From contig CM042009.1 in assembly GCA_023525715.1 (NCBI GenBank), positions 127,994,645 to 128,058,644 on the forward strand: a stretch of 64,000 nt of DNA. The letters are read 5' to 3'. Positions 32,884 through 43,959 of the stretch are shown here, in pieces; the stretch's first letter is position 1, and the number at the start of each line of letters is the position of its first letter. The notes beneath the pieces are model-generated. The model did no database searches and was not told where the DNA came from. It saw nothing but the letters and a program-made list of their open reading frames with translations. Made by a program: the position numbers and the translations under genes. The DNA comes from Cichorium intybus (Eukaryota > Streptophyta > Magnoliopsida > Asterales > Asteraceae).

Positions 32884-33712
32884 TGTTGGATTAGGTGTCT
32901 AAGCCCATAACTATAATTAGTATATACTTGAATTGATAGTTGCACAGTTCTTTTGGGTTGCTCTCAGTAGTCCAAATGATATTAAGGTTAGTAGAGAGAG
33001 AGAAATCAATAGTTTATTAATTTATTATGTGATGATAAATTAATTAGAAACTAGTTTGAAATTAATTTGAATTAATTTGAAATTAATTAAAAGTGTAGGG
33101 GCTGAATTGTAATTGTTCAATAGTTGAGCAATGGATAATGTTGGGGAACATATGTTGGACGATTTAATAAGGATTTATACTTATAAAATTGCCAACTATA
33201 TATGGCAATTAAAGTGTTTGAATTTAAAGATAAAAGGTTTCTCCGGTTTGAATTCAAATAAGGCTTATCTCTAAGATTTATCATTAATCACATTTGAGGA
33301 TATAAAAACCCTCCCATGACACCTCATTTTCTGCGCCAACTCCAGTAGACATTCCTCTGGAGTTTTTCTCTTCACTCTGAAGCAGAATCTGTAATCCTTC
33401 TCTAAGATTTTATAGCGAGCTTTTCTATTAACCTATTTATTTGGACTTTTGGGTGTGAACCATTAGAGGCACGACATTTGTGGTGCTTGCTTCCAAAATA
33501 TCTACAAGAAAAGGAATCTTGTTATTTACTATAATAACAATAAGGTATGAAACCCTAGCCTCCTCCCCTTATTTTCGAAAAATTATGCTAGGGGTTTCTA
33601 GGGTTCTTATTTGATGTTCTTAGTTAAAGGTTTAATAGTGAAAACATAGGTCCTTTAGGTTGCATGTGAACTTAAGTGTTTTAAGTTTAATTGTTTTACC
33701 TAATTCCTATAA
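32884..33712 (+). repeat. 5' LTR of copia II
   Basis: Starts TGTTGGATTAGGTGTCTAAG, also the start of the 3' LTR at 48224 and a close relative of the LTR start at 56205. It ends just before the primer site. The expected CA end is degenerate (TATAA). A short GA run and CCCTCCCATGACACC lie in the middle. About 829 bp. Confidence 0.8.
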
Positions 33713-33713
33713 G

Positions 33714-33725
33714 TGGTATCAGAGC
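33714..33725 (+). other. Primer binding site, initiator tRNA-Met type
   Basis: TGGTATCAGAGC, the standard plant copia primer site complementary to the 3' end of initiator tRNA-Met, one base after the LTR. Confidence 0.9.
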
Positions 33726-34880
33726 TAAATTTGTTTTCTGTTGAATAGTTGTAATTGTAGAACTTGATCAATTAGGGTTTATAGAAATTAAACCATAAAT
33801 GCCAAGATTTCGACTGAGGCTAGGGTTTTTGAAACCCTAGCCTCCTCCCCTTATTTTTGAGATTCCTTATAGGGTTTTAGGGTTTTTTCTAATTTTGGTA
33901 ATTATTATTTTACTTGCCTAAAAAGAAATAATTAAAATTGGATAACTCTTATACCCTAATTTTCAAAAATTAGAGGATTGGGATTAAATTATTTGATTAA
34001 TTTAATTAGTTAATCCTTATTTGATTTAATTTATTTAATTAATTGTTAATTAAAAGATTAATATTAAATTATTTAAAATACACCTTATATATTATTATTA
34101 ATTGTTAATATTTTATATGTATAAGAATCAGTCAGTCAAATCGCTAGGATGCCTCATTCATGAAGTTAGTCTATAAGGGGTATAAGAAAACTCCCTATAA
34201 AATGGCAGTTGAATGGGTGTCCACTCTCACCCACCGCTTCCTTGATCAGTGGAGGGTTGTTAGCAGAACGGGTTTGATAGGACACTAAATCTTATTAAAA
34301 TTATAATGTTATAAAAAGTACTAGAACCTTTTATTTAAAATCCCAAATCTAGTTACTTTATAAAAAATGTAAATTAGTATGCTAACCCATGAAATTGCAC
34401 ATTACACTTTATAAGTTGTTAGTGGAGCATGTGTAGTTAACCAACACACTAATAAGAACTAATAAAGAGTTGTAATGGGTATCTCATAAATTATCATTGT
34501 TGATGGAGCGTGTGTGGTTTACCAGCACATCAATCGAGATGATAAATGACATTGAGGTTACCAAGCACATTTGCATGGTTATTCACATCTTATTTGTAAT
34601 CCTCGGTATCCCAGTCATAAATAGAATAGCATAATCTGAGATTAAACATGCCATTGAATAGTTTCAATGAATCTCAAAAGACCTAGGAATTTCATTTCAT
34701 TTATTTCCTAGTGGAATTGGTAAATCGTCATTTACCTACCTTTATAAAATTTACAATTAGATTACGGCATCCCACTTCTAAGTTGTGAATTATGTAGTTA
34801 GGTCCTAGCCTTAATATTTTATTTTGGGTTACTATATTAAGGATCATTCGTATCTAACTAAAACTACCTTCCTTCTATAG
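33726..34880 (+). other. Copia II untranslated leader
   Basis: About 1.15 kb between the primer site and the gag ATG without a long ORF. It is closely similar to 56984-58198 in copia VI (shared GCCTCATTCA, GGAGCRTGTGTGGTT and CGGCATCCC words), so a long leader is a property of this family. CCCTAGCCTCCTCCCC occurs twice, in the LTR near 33552 and here near 33836. Confidence 0.7.
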
Positions 34881-35845
34881 ATGTCTACTCATATTGATGC
34901 TTCTGCTCCACCATCCTCCTCCCACCATAACTTCACTTTGCTTTCGGTCTGCTCAAAGGTGATATTGGATGGCACCAACTATAATGACTGGATGCGAAAC
35001 ATAAAAATGGCTCTTAGATTCGAGGGCAAGGAGTATGTCCTTAAGAAAGAACTCATTGAAATCAATGAAGAAAAAGCTACTCCTGAAGAATACGCCTCTT
35101 ACAAGAAACATTACGACGATGCAACCAAAGTGGCTTGCACCATGGTCGCCACTATGATCCCTGAGTTGCAGAGATTCTATGAGGACTATTGGCTGTATAA
35201 GATGAGCAAGGACCTTGTGGAAAAGTTCCACAATTGAGCTTTTCAAGAAAAGTACGAGATAGTCAAAGCTCTCATGGCATGCAAGATGAAAGAGGCAGAA
35301 TTTGTCTGTGGCCACGTGTAAAGAATGCAATGATACGTGGAACACCTTGTTAGGCTGAATGTGCATTTTGATGAGGAGTTGGCTATTAATATAGTCGTAA
35401 ACTCCTTACCAAGTTGTTATGATCAGTTCATTCTGGCTTATCATTTGAACAACACTGAGACCACATTGCCTCAATTGCACAACCTACTGCAGACTGGTGA
35501 AGCAGGAATGAAAGGGGAAAGGTTCAGCCTCCACTCCTGCCAGTACTCTCGTTCTAGCCATTGGACAAGGAAAGGGGAAGAACAGGAAAGGTCCTCCAAA
35601 ACAGAACTGGAAGGGCAAGGCCCATGTCGGGTCATCTAGCAATGGCCCGAAGGCCAAGCCCAGTTCTAACATTCCTCACACCTCTGATCCCAAAGAGGCC
35701 GATTGCTTTTACTGCAATGAGAAAGGACATTGGAAACGAAACTGCCCAATTTATCTACAAGATATCAAGGATGGTAAGGTGAAGCCATCTTCTATAGGTA
35801 AATACACTATTTCATCTAATAACTCATCATCTTCTCATTCTTAGG
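34881..35845 (+). pseudogene. Copia II gag with zinc knuckle, disabled
   Basis: Begins MSTHIDASAP and continues into a copia gag domain (LDGTNYNDWMRNIKMAL, about residues 32-48; MVATMIPELQ). In-frame stops follow at about 35235, 35320 and 35332, then readable gag (HFDEELAINIVVNSLPSCYD, about 35366-35425), a frame change, and a CCHC zinc knuckle CFYCNEKGHWKRNC at about 35704-35745. The knuckle has the complete CX2CX4HX4C spacing. Gag would package RNA into virus-like particles, but this copy cannot make a full protein. Confidence 0.85.
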
Positions 35846-36624
35846 TCCTTAATACAGGATGTGGTTTTCACGTCTGTTCTGATTTGTAGGGGCTAAAAGA
35901 AAGTGAGGAGGTGGAGCATGGAAGAATGAACCTGGTCATGGGGAATAGGCAATCTTCTCCTGTTACCAAGATTGGAGTTTATAGTGTTGTGCTTAGTAAT
36001 GGTGTTAGCTTAGATTTAATAAATTGTTGCTACTCGTCAGAAATGACACGAAATATTATTTCATTTCATGCATTGTTCAGAAAAGGTTTTAGATATTCAT
36101 TTAATGATATGAATGGTTTTATTTCATCTTATAAGAATGGTGTTTTTATATTTGAAGCTTTACCTTGTGATGGTGTGTATGAAACTGTGACGTGTGTTGA
36201 TAATTTAGGTAATAATGTATTTCATATTGATTCGTCTAATGGTGTAGACAAAGCATCCTTGTGGCATTGTCGTCTTGGACAAATTAACAAGAAACGCATG
36301 GCCCAACTCCAAAAGGATGGTGTTTTGGAGTCATTTGACCTAAAGTCAGATGATATATACGAATCTTGTCTTTTGGGAAAGATAACAAAATCACCTTTCA
36401 CGGGCTCTTATGAAAGAGATAAAGGTTTGTTGGATCTCATACAAACGGATCTGTATGGACCCTTCAAATCATCCACAAGGGATGCTAATCGATTCTAAGT
36501 GGCTTTTACAGATGATTAGATATGGGTACATCTACGTAACCAAGCATAAGTCAGAAACCTTTGAAAAGTTCAAAGAATTCAAACATGAAGTCGAGAACTA
36601 AGATCCGATAGAGATGGAGAGTAT
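35846..36624 (+). pseudogene. Copia II protease and integrase N-terminal part, interrupted
   Basis: The protease active site is altered: the usual D-S/T-G reads NTG in LNTGCGFHVCS (about 35850-35882), so the catalytic Asp is lost. A 195-codon open stretch (35911-36498) carries the integrase zinc-finger region, but its second His is Gln (LGQIN) and one Cys is Tyr (YESCLLGK). The core begins at TDLYGPF, followed by stops, and is cut at 36624 by the nested Athila-type element. The first five bases of the target duplication are AGTAT at 36620-36624. Confidence 0.85.
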
Positions 36625-37736
36625 TGAAAACGCAGCGGTCGTCGTGCGGTCAAAAATAAAGAAAAACCTAACACACACTAGTACAGTGGTAGTCAGGGTC
36701 GATCCGCAGGAGCTTCGTGGTTAGACTAAATGAAAGATTACCAACTAGTAGTGTCACGCTACAGTCGGAGGAATCAGTTTCTATCTTCCCAATTACTAAC
36801 ACCCTAAAGCAATGCTCAAACAAACTCAAGCCAAGCTAAGCTAAGCTCAAATGAACCTAGTCATTTTCTGAAATCAGAAGTGCATCTCTGAATCAGAAGC
36901 AATCAAAGGCATCCAAACTAAGCAAAACCAAGCAAAGCATAAACTAGCCACTAACTAAAGTTCTACTGAACAGTTACTAGCCAATGTTTAATGCCTAAAA
37001 ATTAACCTAATTAGCTACTGATTTCAGCAAGGAAACACAGTCCCAACAAGGTCAAACAATATCCAAATACAAATCAAATATCCAAAACCAAACACAAGCA
37101 TAAAAACTCCGAAATACCAATATTACTTGTAACCAAATGCTTCTCATTCATCAAATCCAATATCCAAACATCCAAACAGTAACAAAATGTCATAAAACAG
37201 AAACCTAAAGCTTGGTATCAATGGTTGTCACTCCCAAGGATACAAACTAAAGCTTACAAAAATCTAACTAAATGAAAATAAAATCCAAAACATGAAAATA
37301 CCACTTGAGAAGTTGCTGGAACGAATTCTTGGAGTCAAAGAGCTTCAAGGTCGATTTTACACCCCGTCTTTGCTAGCGTTTTCGGCTGGAAATGCATCTA
37401 TTTATATTTGCAAATTTCCCGCAGCCGCGCCGCGCAGATGAAGAATCCGCGGCACGCGTACTAATCTTTTCCCGTTTCTTCGACATTTGAATGTGTTACA
37501 CCGCCTTAAGCCCGCGTCGCGCGTATCATAGATCCGCGGCGCGCGTACGAGTTTCCTTGATTTTTCATTCTTTTCCAAACTTCTTCCTTTTGCACGCTTT
37601 TAGTCCCTGTTTCTATTCTTTTTCTCCAAACAAGTCCTGGCACGAAAAGTGATAATACCAAGATATATTTGATATAATTTCATCAAGAACAGGGCTCAAC
37701 AACGCCTAAAATACTTGATATCACTAGGCGTTGTCA
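36625..37736 (-). repeat. 3' LTR of the nested Athila-type element
   Basis: The plus strand begins TGAAAACGCAGCGG (one change from TGACAAC) and ends TAGGCGTTGTCA. 1112 bp, nearly the same as 43960-45070. A CpG-dense block at about 37425-37550 (CCGCGGCGCGCGTACGAG-type words) differs between the two LTRs mainly by C-to-T or G-to-A at CpG sites. Confidence 0.92.
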
Positions 37737-38762
37737 AACACCCCACACTTGTGCCTTGCTTGTCCCCAAGCAAGAGAGTTTTTAACAAATTATAATAAAG
37801 AATAAAACAATTTTTGACTGTGTTCAGTTTCAAAGTTTATTGCTCTTTGAGTTAGAGTGGAATAGTTCGCGAAAACATAATTGAATTGCTCTTTGGAATT
37901 CATGGCTTTCTAGAGAACCCTTGATTACAAACTTTCTGTCCACAATGAAGTGTACTTACTCATTCAGATTCTAAAGGCCATTAAGGAATTGTCCATGACT
38001 TTCGATGTTGTCCGTGTAGCGAGTTTTCAGAAATACCATCCCAGACCAGACGATCTTAGGTGGTAAGGTGCATAAGGCCCACCCATTTTAGACTTACTGG
38101 CTCGAACAACAAAGGCCACAGATTGACTTTTCCTTCCTAAACTCCAATCCTTAAACAGCTCAATCTTCTAAACTCGTAAAACTCAACTTATTTGACTAAC
38201 TAATAGCATGATTACAAATAAACAGTATTTCTTGAAAAATACTAGTGCTATCACAATCACAAACCATTCAATTCAAAATTGCAATTTATTAAAAATTTTG
38301 AAAAATATTGCTAAAAATTGAAAAATTGATCATTTCTGCAAAAATTTCAAAAAATTACTCTTTCGACCGTCTACACCCCACACTTAAACCCGTACAACGT
38401 CCCCGTTGTACAAAATTATTTAGAACAAGGGAGAAAGAGTTACCCCTTTTTGGACGATAGACTGCTTGGTGCTCAATATCACAGGTATAATTGCGAACAA
38501 ACGGATCCTTGATTTCGTATTCCAGAGTTGTAGCGCTACAGTGAACACGCCGGTGGTCGAGACAAGTGGAGGGGGCACGGTGACCCCACACTTGTCTGAG
38601 ACAACTCCTTCTCAATTGGTGTATCATGCATAACTCAACAAACAAATTAAAAGCAAACATGACAAAATAAAATATGAACAAAATATACAGATAGAGGTGT
38701 CATAAGTTTTGTACATATATCCCAAAAAATATAAAAAGAAAGAAAAAGTAAGAAAAAGTACA
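37737..38762 (-). other. 3' untranslated region of the nested Athila-type element
   Basis: About 1 kb between ORF1 and the 3' LTR. It contains the block CACCCCACACTTGTGCCTTG next to the LTR (polypurine-rich on the minus strand) and a second CACTTAAAC/GTACAACGTCC block near 38380. Both recur in the short element at 51345-52260, so they are conserved family sequence. No ORF is present. Confidence 0.7.
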
Positions 38763-39770
38763 TCAATCATCACCAGGTGGCCTGGAGGGTCCAGCCTCGT
38801 GATCGTGGGCCCTAGCTGGGAATGGTCGGGGGCGCCGGCCCTGCTGAGTGGCCAAATCCAGGAGTACCTTCCCGATCCATGCCAACTGATCCTCGATCCT
38901 GGCAACCCTGGCTGCCAGGTCCTCCTGCTGTGGCTGTGGTGCTGGCTCGGCGGGTGGCTCCCGCCTCTGTCGTCTCTGGCCCGGCTAAGCGTAAGCGGGC
39001 TGGGGTGCCTGAGGTGGCTCTGTCGATGCCCGGATGAACTGCCCCGGATGCTGTTGCTCGATGAGCCTCATCCTCTCCAAAGTGCGCGCTGTAGTGCGGG
39101 ATGGAGGTAGAGTGGTCAAGGAGGCAACTACGGGGGCAGTGAGGATCCCATATGAGCGGGCCAGGCGGGTAATGAAATACCCCCTGGCTAGTGGGCTGCT
39201 GGCGGAGGCGCCAGTCGAGTGGGTGGAGAGGGAAACTGCGAGGGCGAAGGAGAGATGGAGGAATCGGGATGGGTCGAGGAGAGTCCACAGGAATGTCATG
39301 TCCTCCCGAGACACCTTCTCGCCCCCCTCTCGCTGCATGATGGAGGTGGAGACGATACGGTGCATGAGGCGGTGAAGTGGGTCGCGGAGGTGGCTCTCCC
39401 TCGAGGTCCCTGCCTCGTACATAACGTTGGACAGTGGTGTCCAAATCTCCATGTTGGCAGCTCGGTCCGGCTGCCCCTGGATGCATGCCCCAAAAAACTG
39501 AGTGAAGTGGCAGTGCTGAAGATCCGCCGGAGTGTAGATGCCGGTGCGCCTCCCAAACTCCCGGAGGTTGCACTCCCTCTGTGCAGCTCCCAGTCGGAAC
39601 CGTATAATCGTGGATCGTGGGTCCGATGCCCGAGGAGCGAAATGGATAGTAGAAAGGAACTCCAGGAGGAGCTCCGTGTAGACCACGTCCTCGTCAGTGG
39701 CCATGATCCTATCCCATCCACGGCAAGTAAATGAAGCATCCTCGTGGGTCCAGGTGCGATGTAAGAATGG
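38763..39770 (-). pseudogene. Athila ORF1-like gene, one stop and one frameshift
   Basis: The main open part (38985-39704, 240 codons) begins MATDEDVVYTELLLEFLSTI and continues through a conserved helical domain (FRLGAAQRECNLREFGRRTG; SREDMTFLWTLLDP), similar in style to the Arabidopsis retrotransposon ORF-1 family found in Athila elements. Upstream coding continues in another frame past about 39750, implying a 1-base shift. Downstream, a TAG at 38982-38984 is followed in the same frame by a Gln/Pro-rich and coiled-coil-like tail (VARIEDQLAWIG) to the stop at 38763. Its role is unknown; in Athila elements the ORF1-type protein is of unproven function. GC content is much higher than in the neighbours. 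Confidence 0.7.
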
Positions 39771-40711
39771 CTCAATCGCACCCAGAGCCCAGCATCCCGC
39801 AAAATGTCTCTGTCGATGACCGTCGCCTCGAGAACCCGACGACTAATCAACGCGTCCCTCCGTGAGATGTACTCTGCCGAACTGGCAAGTCCCTCGGGGA
39901 ACTGAAGGAAAGCGTGCTCCAATCTGAACATCATCTGCAAAAGATACATAGCCACAAAACAGAAAAAAAAAATTGCAAAATTAGTCCTTCTTCCCCACCG
40001 CACCGCGGCGCGGCCCAAGAGCAGGGAGCATCGCGGCGAGCGGCTGTTTTTAAACCCCGATCCAAAATCTCGATTTAACTTGCTATAACTCGATTCAATC
40101 ATACCATAAGGTAGCCTAAGTGCCAACTAAGTCATCTAGGGTCTCCATTTGGCAAAACAAACACCCTATGAGTTAGCATTAGCGATTCTAAGTTTTGAAC
40201 TATTTTGGGCAAATCACTAAAATTAACCACCTAATTGCTAGTTTTAACAGCTAATAGTTAGTTAGAATTGCGTACCTTGGCAGTAGAAACAAAATGAGCA
40301 AGAAAAATTGCAAGAGAATTTCGTCAATCAGAGCTCCGAGTCGTGTGAGGGTTGTGTGAGCCGTGGCTTACCTTATATAGTAGAAAATCGACTGATCGTT
40401 TACCGCGTCGCGTCTTTTCCCTTTGCGCGTCGCGCGTGTCACCAAATCAACCCCTGCGCATCGGGTTGGTTTACGATCCCGCATCGCGTAATTCAAAAAC
40501 CCGTGGCGCGGTCTTCAAAAATTTCAAATCTTCTCACATGACCCCACACTTATTTTAGACCACTAATACCTGCAAAAAGATTGATGTATTTTCCTAATTA
40601 ATTAAAAGAAATATAGATCCTAACTTATGACATGATGGGTTGCCTCCCAACAAGCGCTAAGTTTAACGTCTTCAGCCAGACGTGCTACTCCTATACCGAA
40701 TCTTCTTCTTC

Positions 40712-40945
40712 TTAAACCCTTGATGACATCTGCTTGAATCCTGGCATGAAGTTGTTGGCCATCATTGACATGAGAGATGTGAGTTGGGTCATTCGATCGC
40801 TCACACTGCTAATCCACTGTTGCTGAGATTCCAGGAGCTTAAAAACTTTTGCCTCTCGTTCTCTTGATTCCTTTTCATATTGCTGGTGTCTTGCTTCCAT
40901 CATTTCTATCATGTCCAGCAGCTGCTCCTTATCGATGGTGGACAA
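40712..40945 (-). CDS. Small coiled-coil ORF (77 codons) between protease and ORF1-like gene
   Basis: The predicted product is rich in Glu, Gln, Met and Arg and helical throughout (EMMEARHQQYEKESREREAK). Position between the protease ORF and ORF1 suggests it is a leftover of a longer coding region rather than an independent gene. I do not recognise a domain. Coding status is uncertain. Confidence 0.35.
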   Translation of the reverse strand: MSTIDKEQLLDMIEMMEARHQQYEKESREREAKVFKLLESQQQWISSVSDRMTQLTSLMSMMANNFMPGFKQMSSRV

Positions 40946-40981
40946 CGGGTGGTCCTTGGTCTCTTTTAAAATCTCTTCTCT

Positions 40982-42109
40982 TCATCCTTCTCCCGTACGT
41001 GTCCAGATTTTTTCCTTACTCTTGATCCCAGGCTCCATTAATATCCTTCTGTCCATTTGTTTGCCATTTTCTTCTGAAGGTAATGATACAGGATTTCCAA
41101 ACATGTTCAATCTTCTTTTCCTTGTCCCAAAGAAAATGTCCATGTCTCCTGTCTTGCAATCAATCACCGAACCAGCGGTAGCTAAGAATGGACGTCCTAA
41201 GATGAGTGCAGGCGCATCGTCCAAGCTTTCATATTCCATAACCAAAAAATCCACGGGATAGAAAAAGTCCCCAACTTTGACTATGACATTCGTCAGTTTT
41301 CCCCGAGATACCTTTGTTGATTGATCAGCCAGCTGCAATACAACTTCTACTGGCTCTATTTCTTCATTTTTGTACTTATCGTACAGGTATCCTGGCAGGA
41401 TATTGACACTTGCTCCCAAATCTAACAAGGTGTTCCGAATAACCACGTCCCCTACAGTAGTAGTGATCAGTGGTGATCTAGGGTCCTTTTCCTTTTTGGG
41501 CAGTGTTCCCAATAACGCCTCACTTGCTTTCACAGTCAACCTCACAGTTTTTGGTGTAGGTGCTTTGCTCTTCCCATTTTGTTCACACATTTCTTGCAGA
41601 ATCCTGGTATCTTCAGGGGCATCCTTGAGCTCATCCCACAGGGGCTGGTTCATTAAGGGCCCCATTGATGTGGGTGCTTCCTGCTTCTTCTTCCCTTTCC
41701 TATTCTTCTTTTTCTGCTTGATTCCCGCTATCGTTGGATGCTCCTTCTTCTGGACCTCTTTATCTATTTCTGGTTGAGTTTCCTTCTCAACAGGAATTCC
41801 TTCTTCCTTAACTTCCTCACTTCCTAGAGCTTCCTCTTCTTCCCCCAGTTTCACTTCACTCCCTACTTCAAACAAGTCTTCCAAAGTGACTTTTCGCCAT
41901 CCAGATTCGACAGTGTTAACTTGCTCTTTTCCTGGTCGCTGATTATGAGTAGGGTTGACCTCTGTAGCACTTGGCAATTTTCCACTATCTCTCTTTTGCT
42001 GATCTGCAGCCATTTGACCAATTTGTCGTTCCATGTTTGCAATAGCTTTTGCATTTGCTTGAGATTGTTGTTGCGTAGCAGTGACCATATCGTACATCTT
42101 AGCAATCAT
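40982..42109 (-). CDS. Gag C-terminal / aspartic protease ORF of the Athila-type element
   Basis: 375 codons. Residues 1-60 are a Gln-rich helix, residues about 80-145 a highly charged Glu/Lys region, and residues about 205-345 the retropepsin domain with active-site motif LLDLGASVNI (Asp near residue 230) and the ILGRPFLATA motif typical of gypsy proteases. The D-L-G-A-S form is usual in the Athila/Tat group. It is out of frame with the gag ORF upstream; a frame change near 42112-42125 and a stop near 42414 separate them. No RT follows. Confidence 0.85.
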   Translation of the reverse strand: MIAKMYDMVTATQQQSQANAKAIANMERQIGQMAADQQKRDSGKLPSATEVNPTHNQRPGKEQVNTVESGWRKVTLEDLFEVGSEVKLGEEEEALGSEEVKEEGIPVEKETQPEIDKEVQKKEHPTIAGIKQKKKNRKGKKKQEAPTSMGPLMNQPLWDELKDAPEDTRILQEMCEQNGKSKAPTPKTVRLTVKASEALLGTLPKKEKDPRSPLITTTVGDVVIRNTLLDLGASVNILPGYLYDKYKNEEIEPVEVVLQLADQSTKVSRGKLTNVIVKVGDFFYPVDFLVMEYESLDDAPALILGRPFLATAGSVIDCKTGDMDIFFGTRKRRLNMFGNPVSLPSEENGKQMDRRILMEPGIKSKEKIWTRTGEG

Positions 42110-42416
42110 CTCTTCTTGAGTTCCCGGGGCGTTGTTGGTACATTATTGGGCCCCTGTTGTTGTTATTGCTACTATTTCCATTTGTGTTTCCATTGTGGTT
42201 GTTGTTATTTGCAGGCTGATGTGTTCTAGGCTGATTGGTCGGTTGACTTTGGTAGTTGTTCTGCCTAAAATTCTGCTGCTGTCCTTGGTTATATGGCCTG
42301 TAGGGTCATCCATTATTATGCTGGCCTTGACCCTGGCCATAAACTTGATTCGCCTCTTGAGTCTTAGGTCCTCATTGACCTCCTTGCGATGGATTTTGCG
42401 GTCCATTCTGCAGTGT

Positions 42417-43496
42417 TCACATGAGCCTGTCAAACTTCTTATTCAGTTCACTAATTTCCTTCTTCACTTCCTTCTTCCAGTCAGCATCGGCTCCCACTGC
42501 TACTGCCGTACCTACAGTCTTCCTGGTAGAAAAATTTGCCTTGGAACCATTGCTCAATTGCTCCAAGAACTGCCAAGCTTCCTCTGGGTCCTGCCACATA
42601 AATGTCCCACTTGATGAGGCATTTATCATGGCCTGATGTGTCTCACTGACTCCTTCGAAGAATAACTTAACTAACTGCCACCTAGGAATTTCGTGATGCG
42701 GACAAGATCCTAACAACTCCTTCAACCTATCAAAGGCTTCGTGGAAAGCCTCTCCTGGCTTTTGCTGGAAGTCCTGGATGACCCTTCTGATTTCAGTTGT
42801 CTTACTTGCTGTATAAAATTCCTGAAGGAACTTTGCCTTAAGCTGATCCCATGTGGTAATGTTGTTCGATGGCAAAGATGTAAACCAATATTTGGCCTTA
42901 TCCTTAAAAGTGAATGGAAACAGTCTAAGCTTGAAAATGTTTCTATTGGTGTTCCTAGGGTTATTAGCATTAGCAATCGCTAAGAATTCATATAGATGAT
43001 TATAAGGATCGTCTTGCTTATACCCTCTAAACTCTGGCAATATTCCTAATAACTGAGGTCTTATTTCTACTTGAGAATCAATGTTATCAGGAATATAGAT
43101 TGGCGATGAATCATCATATTCCCGCGGTTGGAAATGTGATGCAACCGATTGCCGTCTCGGTTGTGCGAAATGTAAAGGTTGGGCGGGATTACCGTAAAGA
43201 TGATCGTTATATTCCCGCTGACCTGGTGGTTGATACTGTGGTGCTCTTCTGGGAGGTCCCCGACCTCGGTTCCACTGTGGTTGTGGTGCTGGTGGCACCC
43301 ATCCCTCGTCTTCCTCGTCATATCCCTCCTCTGTCTCTGGATGATGGTATTGTGGCTGAGGAGGTTGTTGATAATGTATCGGTTGTGTAGGTTGGAATGT
43401 GGGTTGAGGTTTAAAAAGAACGTGTTGTGGTTGAGAGGTTGGTGCCTGCTGTCGAGAAACTGGGGTGCCATCACGGGTCGGCTCTCCCCAAGACAT
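42417..43496 (-). CDS. Gag ORF of the Athila-type element (359 codons)
   Basis: The N-terminal 110 residues are Pro/Gln/Tyr-rich. The central part is a retrotransposon gag domain: DDPYNHLYEFLAIANA, FPFTFKDKAKYWFTSLP, TTWDQLKAKFLQEFY, RRVIQDFQQKPGEAFHEAF and LFFEGVSETHQAMIN. It ends in a short helix before a TGA. The following 300 bp in the same frame encode an Asn/Gln-rich stretch with further stops, linking to the protease ORF. A close relative is at 55638-56165. The start near 43496 is plausible; upstream translation in another frame is low complexity. Confidence 0.85.
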   Translation of the reverse strand: MSWGEPTRDGTPVSRQQAPTSQPQHVLFKPQPTFQPTQPIHYQQPPQPQYHHPETEEGYDEEDEGWVPPAPQPQWNRGRGPPRRAPQYQPPGQREYNDHLYGNPAQPLHFAQPRRQSVASHFQPREYDDSSPIYIPDNIDSQVEIRPQLLGILPEFRGYKQDDPYNHLYEFLAIANANNPRNTNRNIFKLRLFPFTFKDKAKYWFTSLPSNNITTWDQLKAKFLQEFYTASKTTEIRRVIQDFQQKPGEAFHEAFDRLKELLGSCPHHEIPRWQLVKLFFEGVSETHQAMINASSSGTFMWQDPEEAWQFLEQLSNGSKANFSTRKTVGTAVAVGADADWKKEVKKEISELNKKFDRLM

Positions 43497-43936
43497 TGCA
43501 GAGGTAAATGGATTGGTAGATTGTGGTTGTGAAGCGGGTGTAAATGGTGGGACAGATGGTGGAGTACATGATGGTATGGGTGCAGGGGCTGAAACTGCAC
43601 CACCAGAAGCACTCGTGCTCCCGAACTAAAACTCTGACAGTAGGGGAATAGAAAACACCCCCGTTACCTCACCTGATGGTTCCTGGGCAACACTTACTGG
43701 ACTACTACTAACCTAACTAAAATTCATGATATTTAAACGCCTACGGGCATAGATTTTGCGCGCAGTACGCTCAATCTCAGAATCAAAATGCAATGGGGAT
43801 AATTGCTTACCCCTGCGGGTACGCATGCACTAGTGCAACACGCCCACAAGCAAAAATCAAAAACCAAACTAACCAAATGAAATTTCCAAAAAGCAAGAAA
43901 CAAGTTCCTACTACTCACCTAATCTAAGCTCACAGC
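43497..43936 (-). other. 5' leader of the nested Athila-type element
   Basis: About 440 bp between the primer site and gag. TGCACTAGTGCATGCGTACC-type words near 43810-43840 recur near 52843-52862 in the short related element, marking conserved leader sequence. Confidence 0.6.
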
Positions 43937-43954
43937 TCCCCGGCAACGGCGCCA
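43937..43954 (-). other. Primer binding site, tRNA-Asp type
   Basis: The minus strand reads TGGCGCCGTTGCCGGGGA five bases after the 5' LTR, the primer site typical of Athila/Tat elements. It fixes the orientation as minus. Confidence 0.88.
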
Positions 43955-43959
43955 AAATT

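Noticed and set aside
39219..40126. Several overlapping frames in GC-rich 38.7-40.1 kb on both strands
   Set aside because: Only one minus frame shows the Athila ORF1-like sequence; the others are GC-rich shadows of it.
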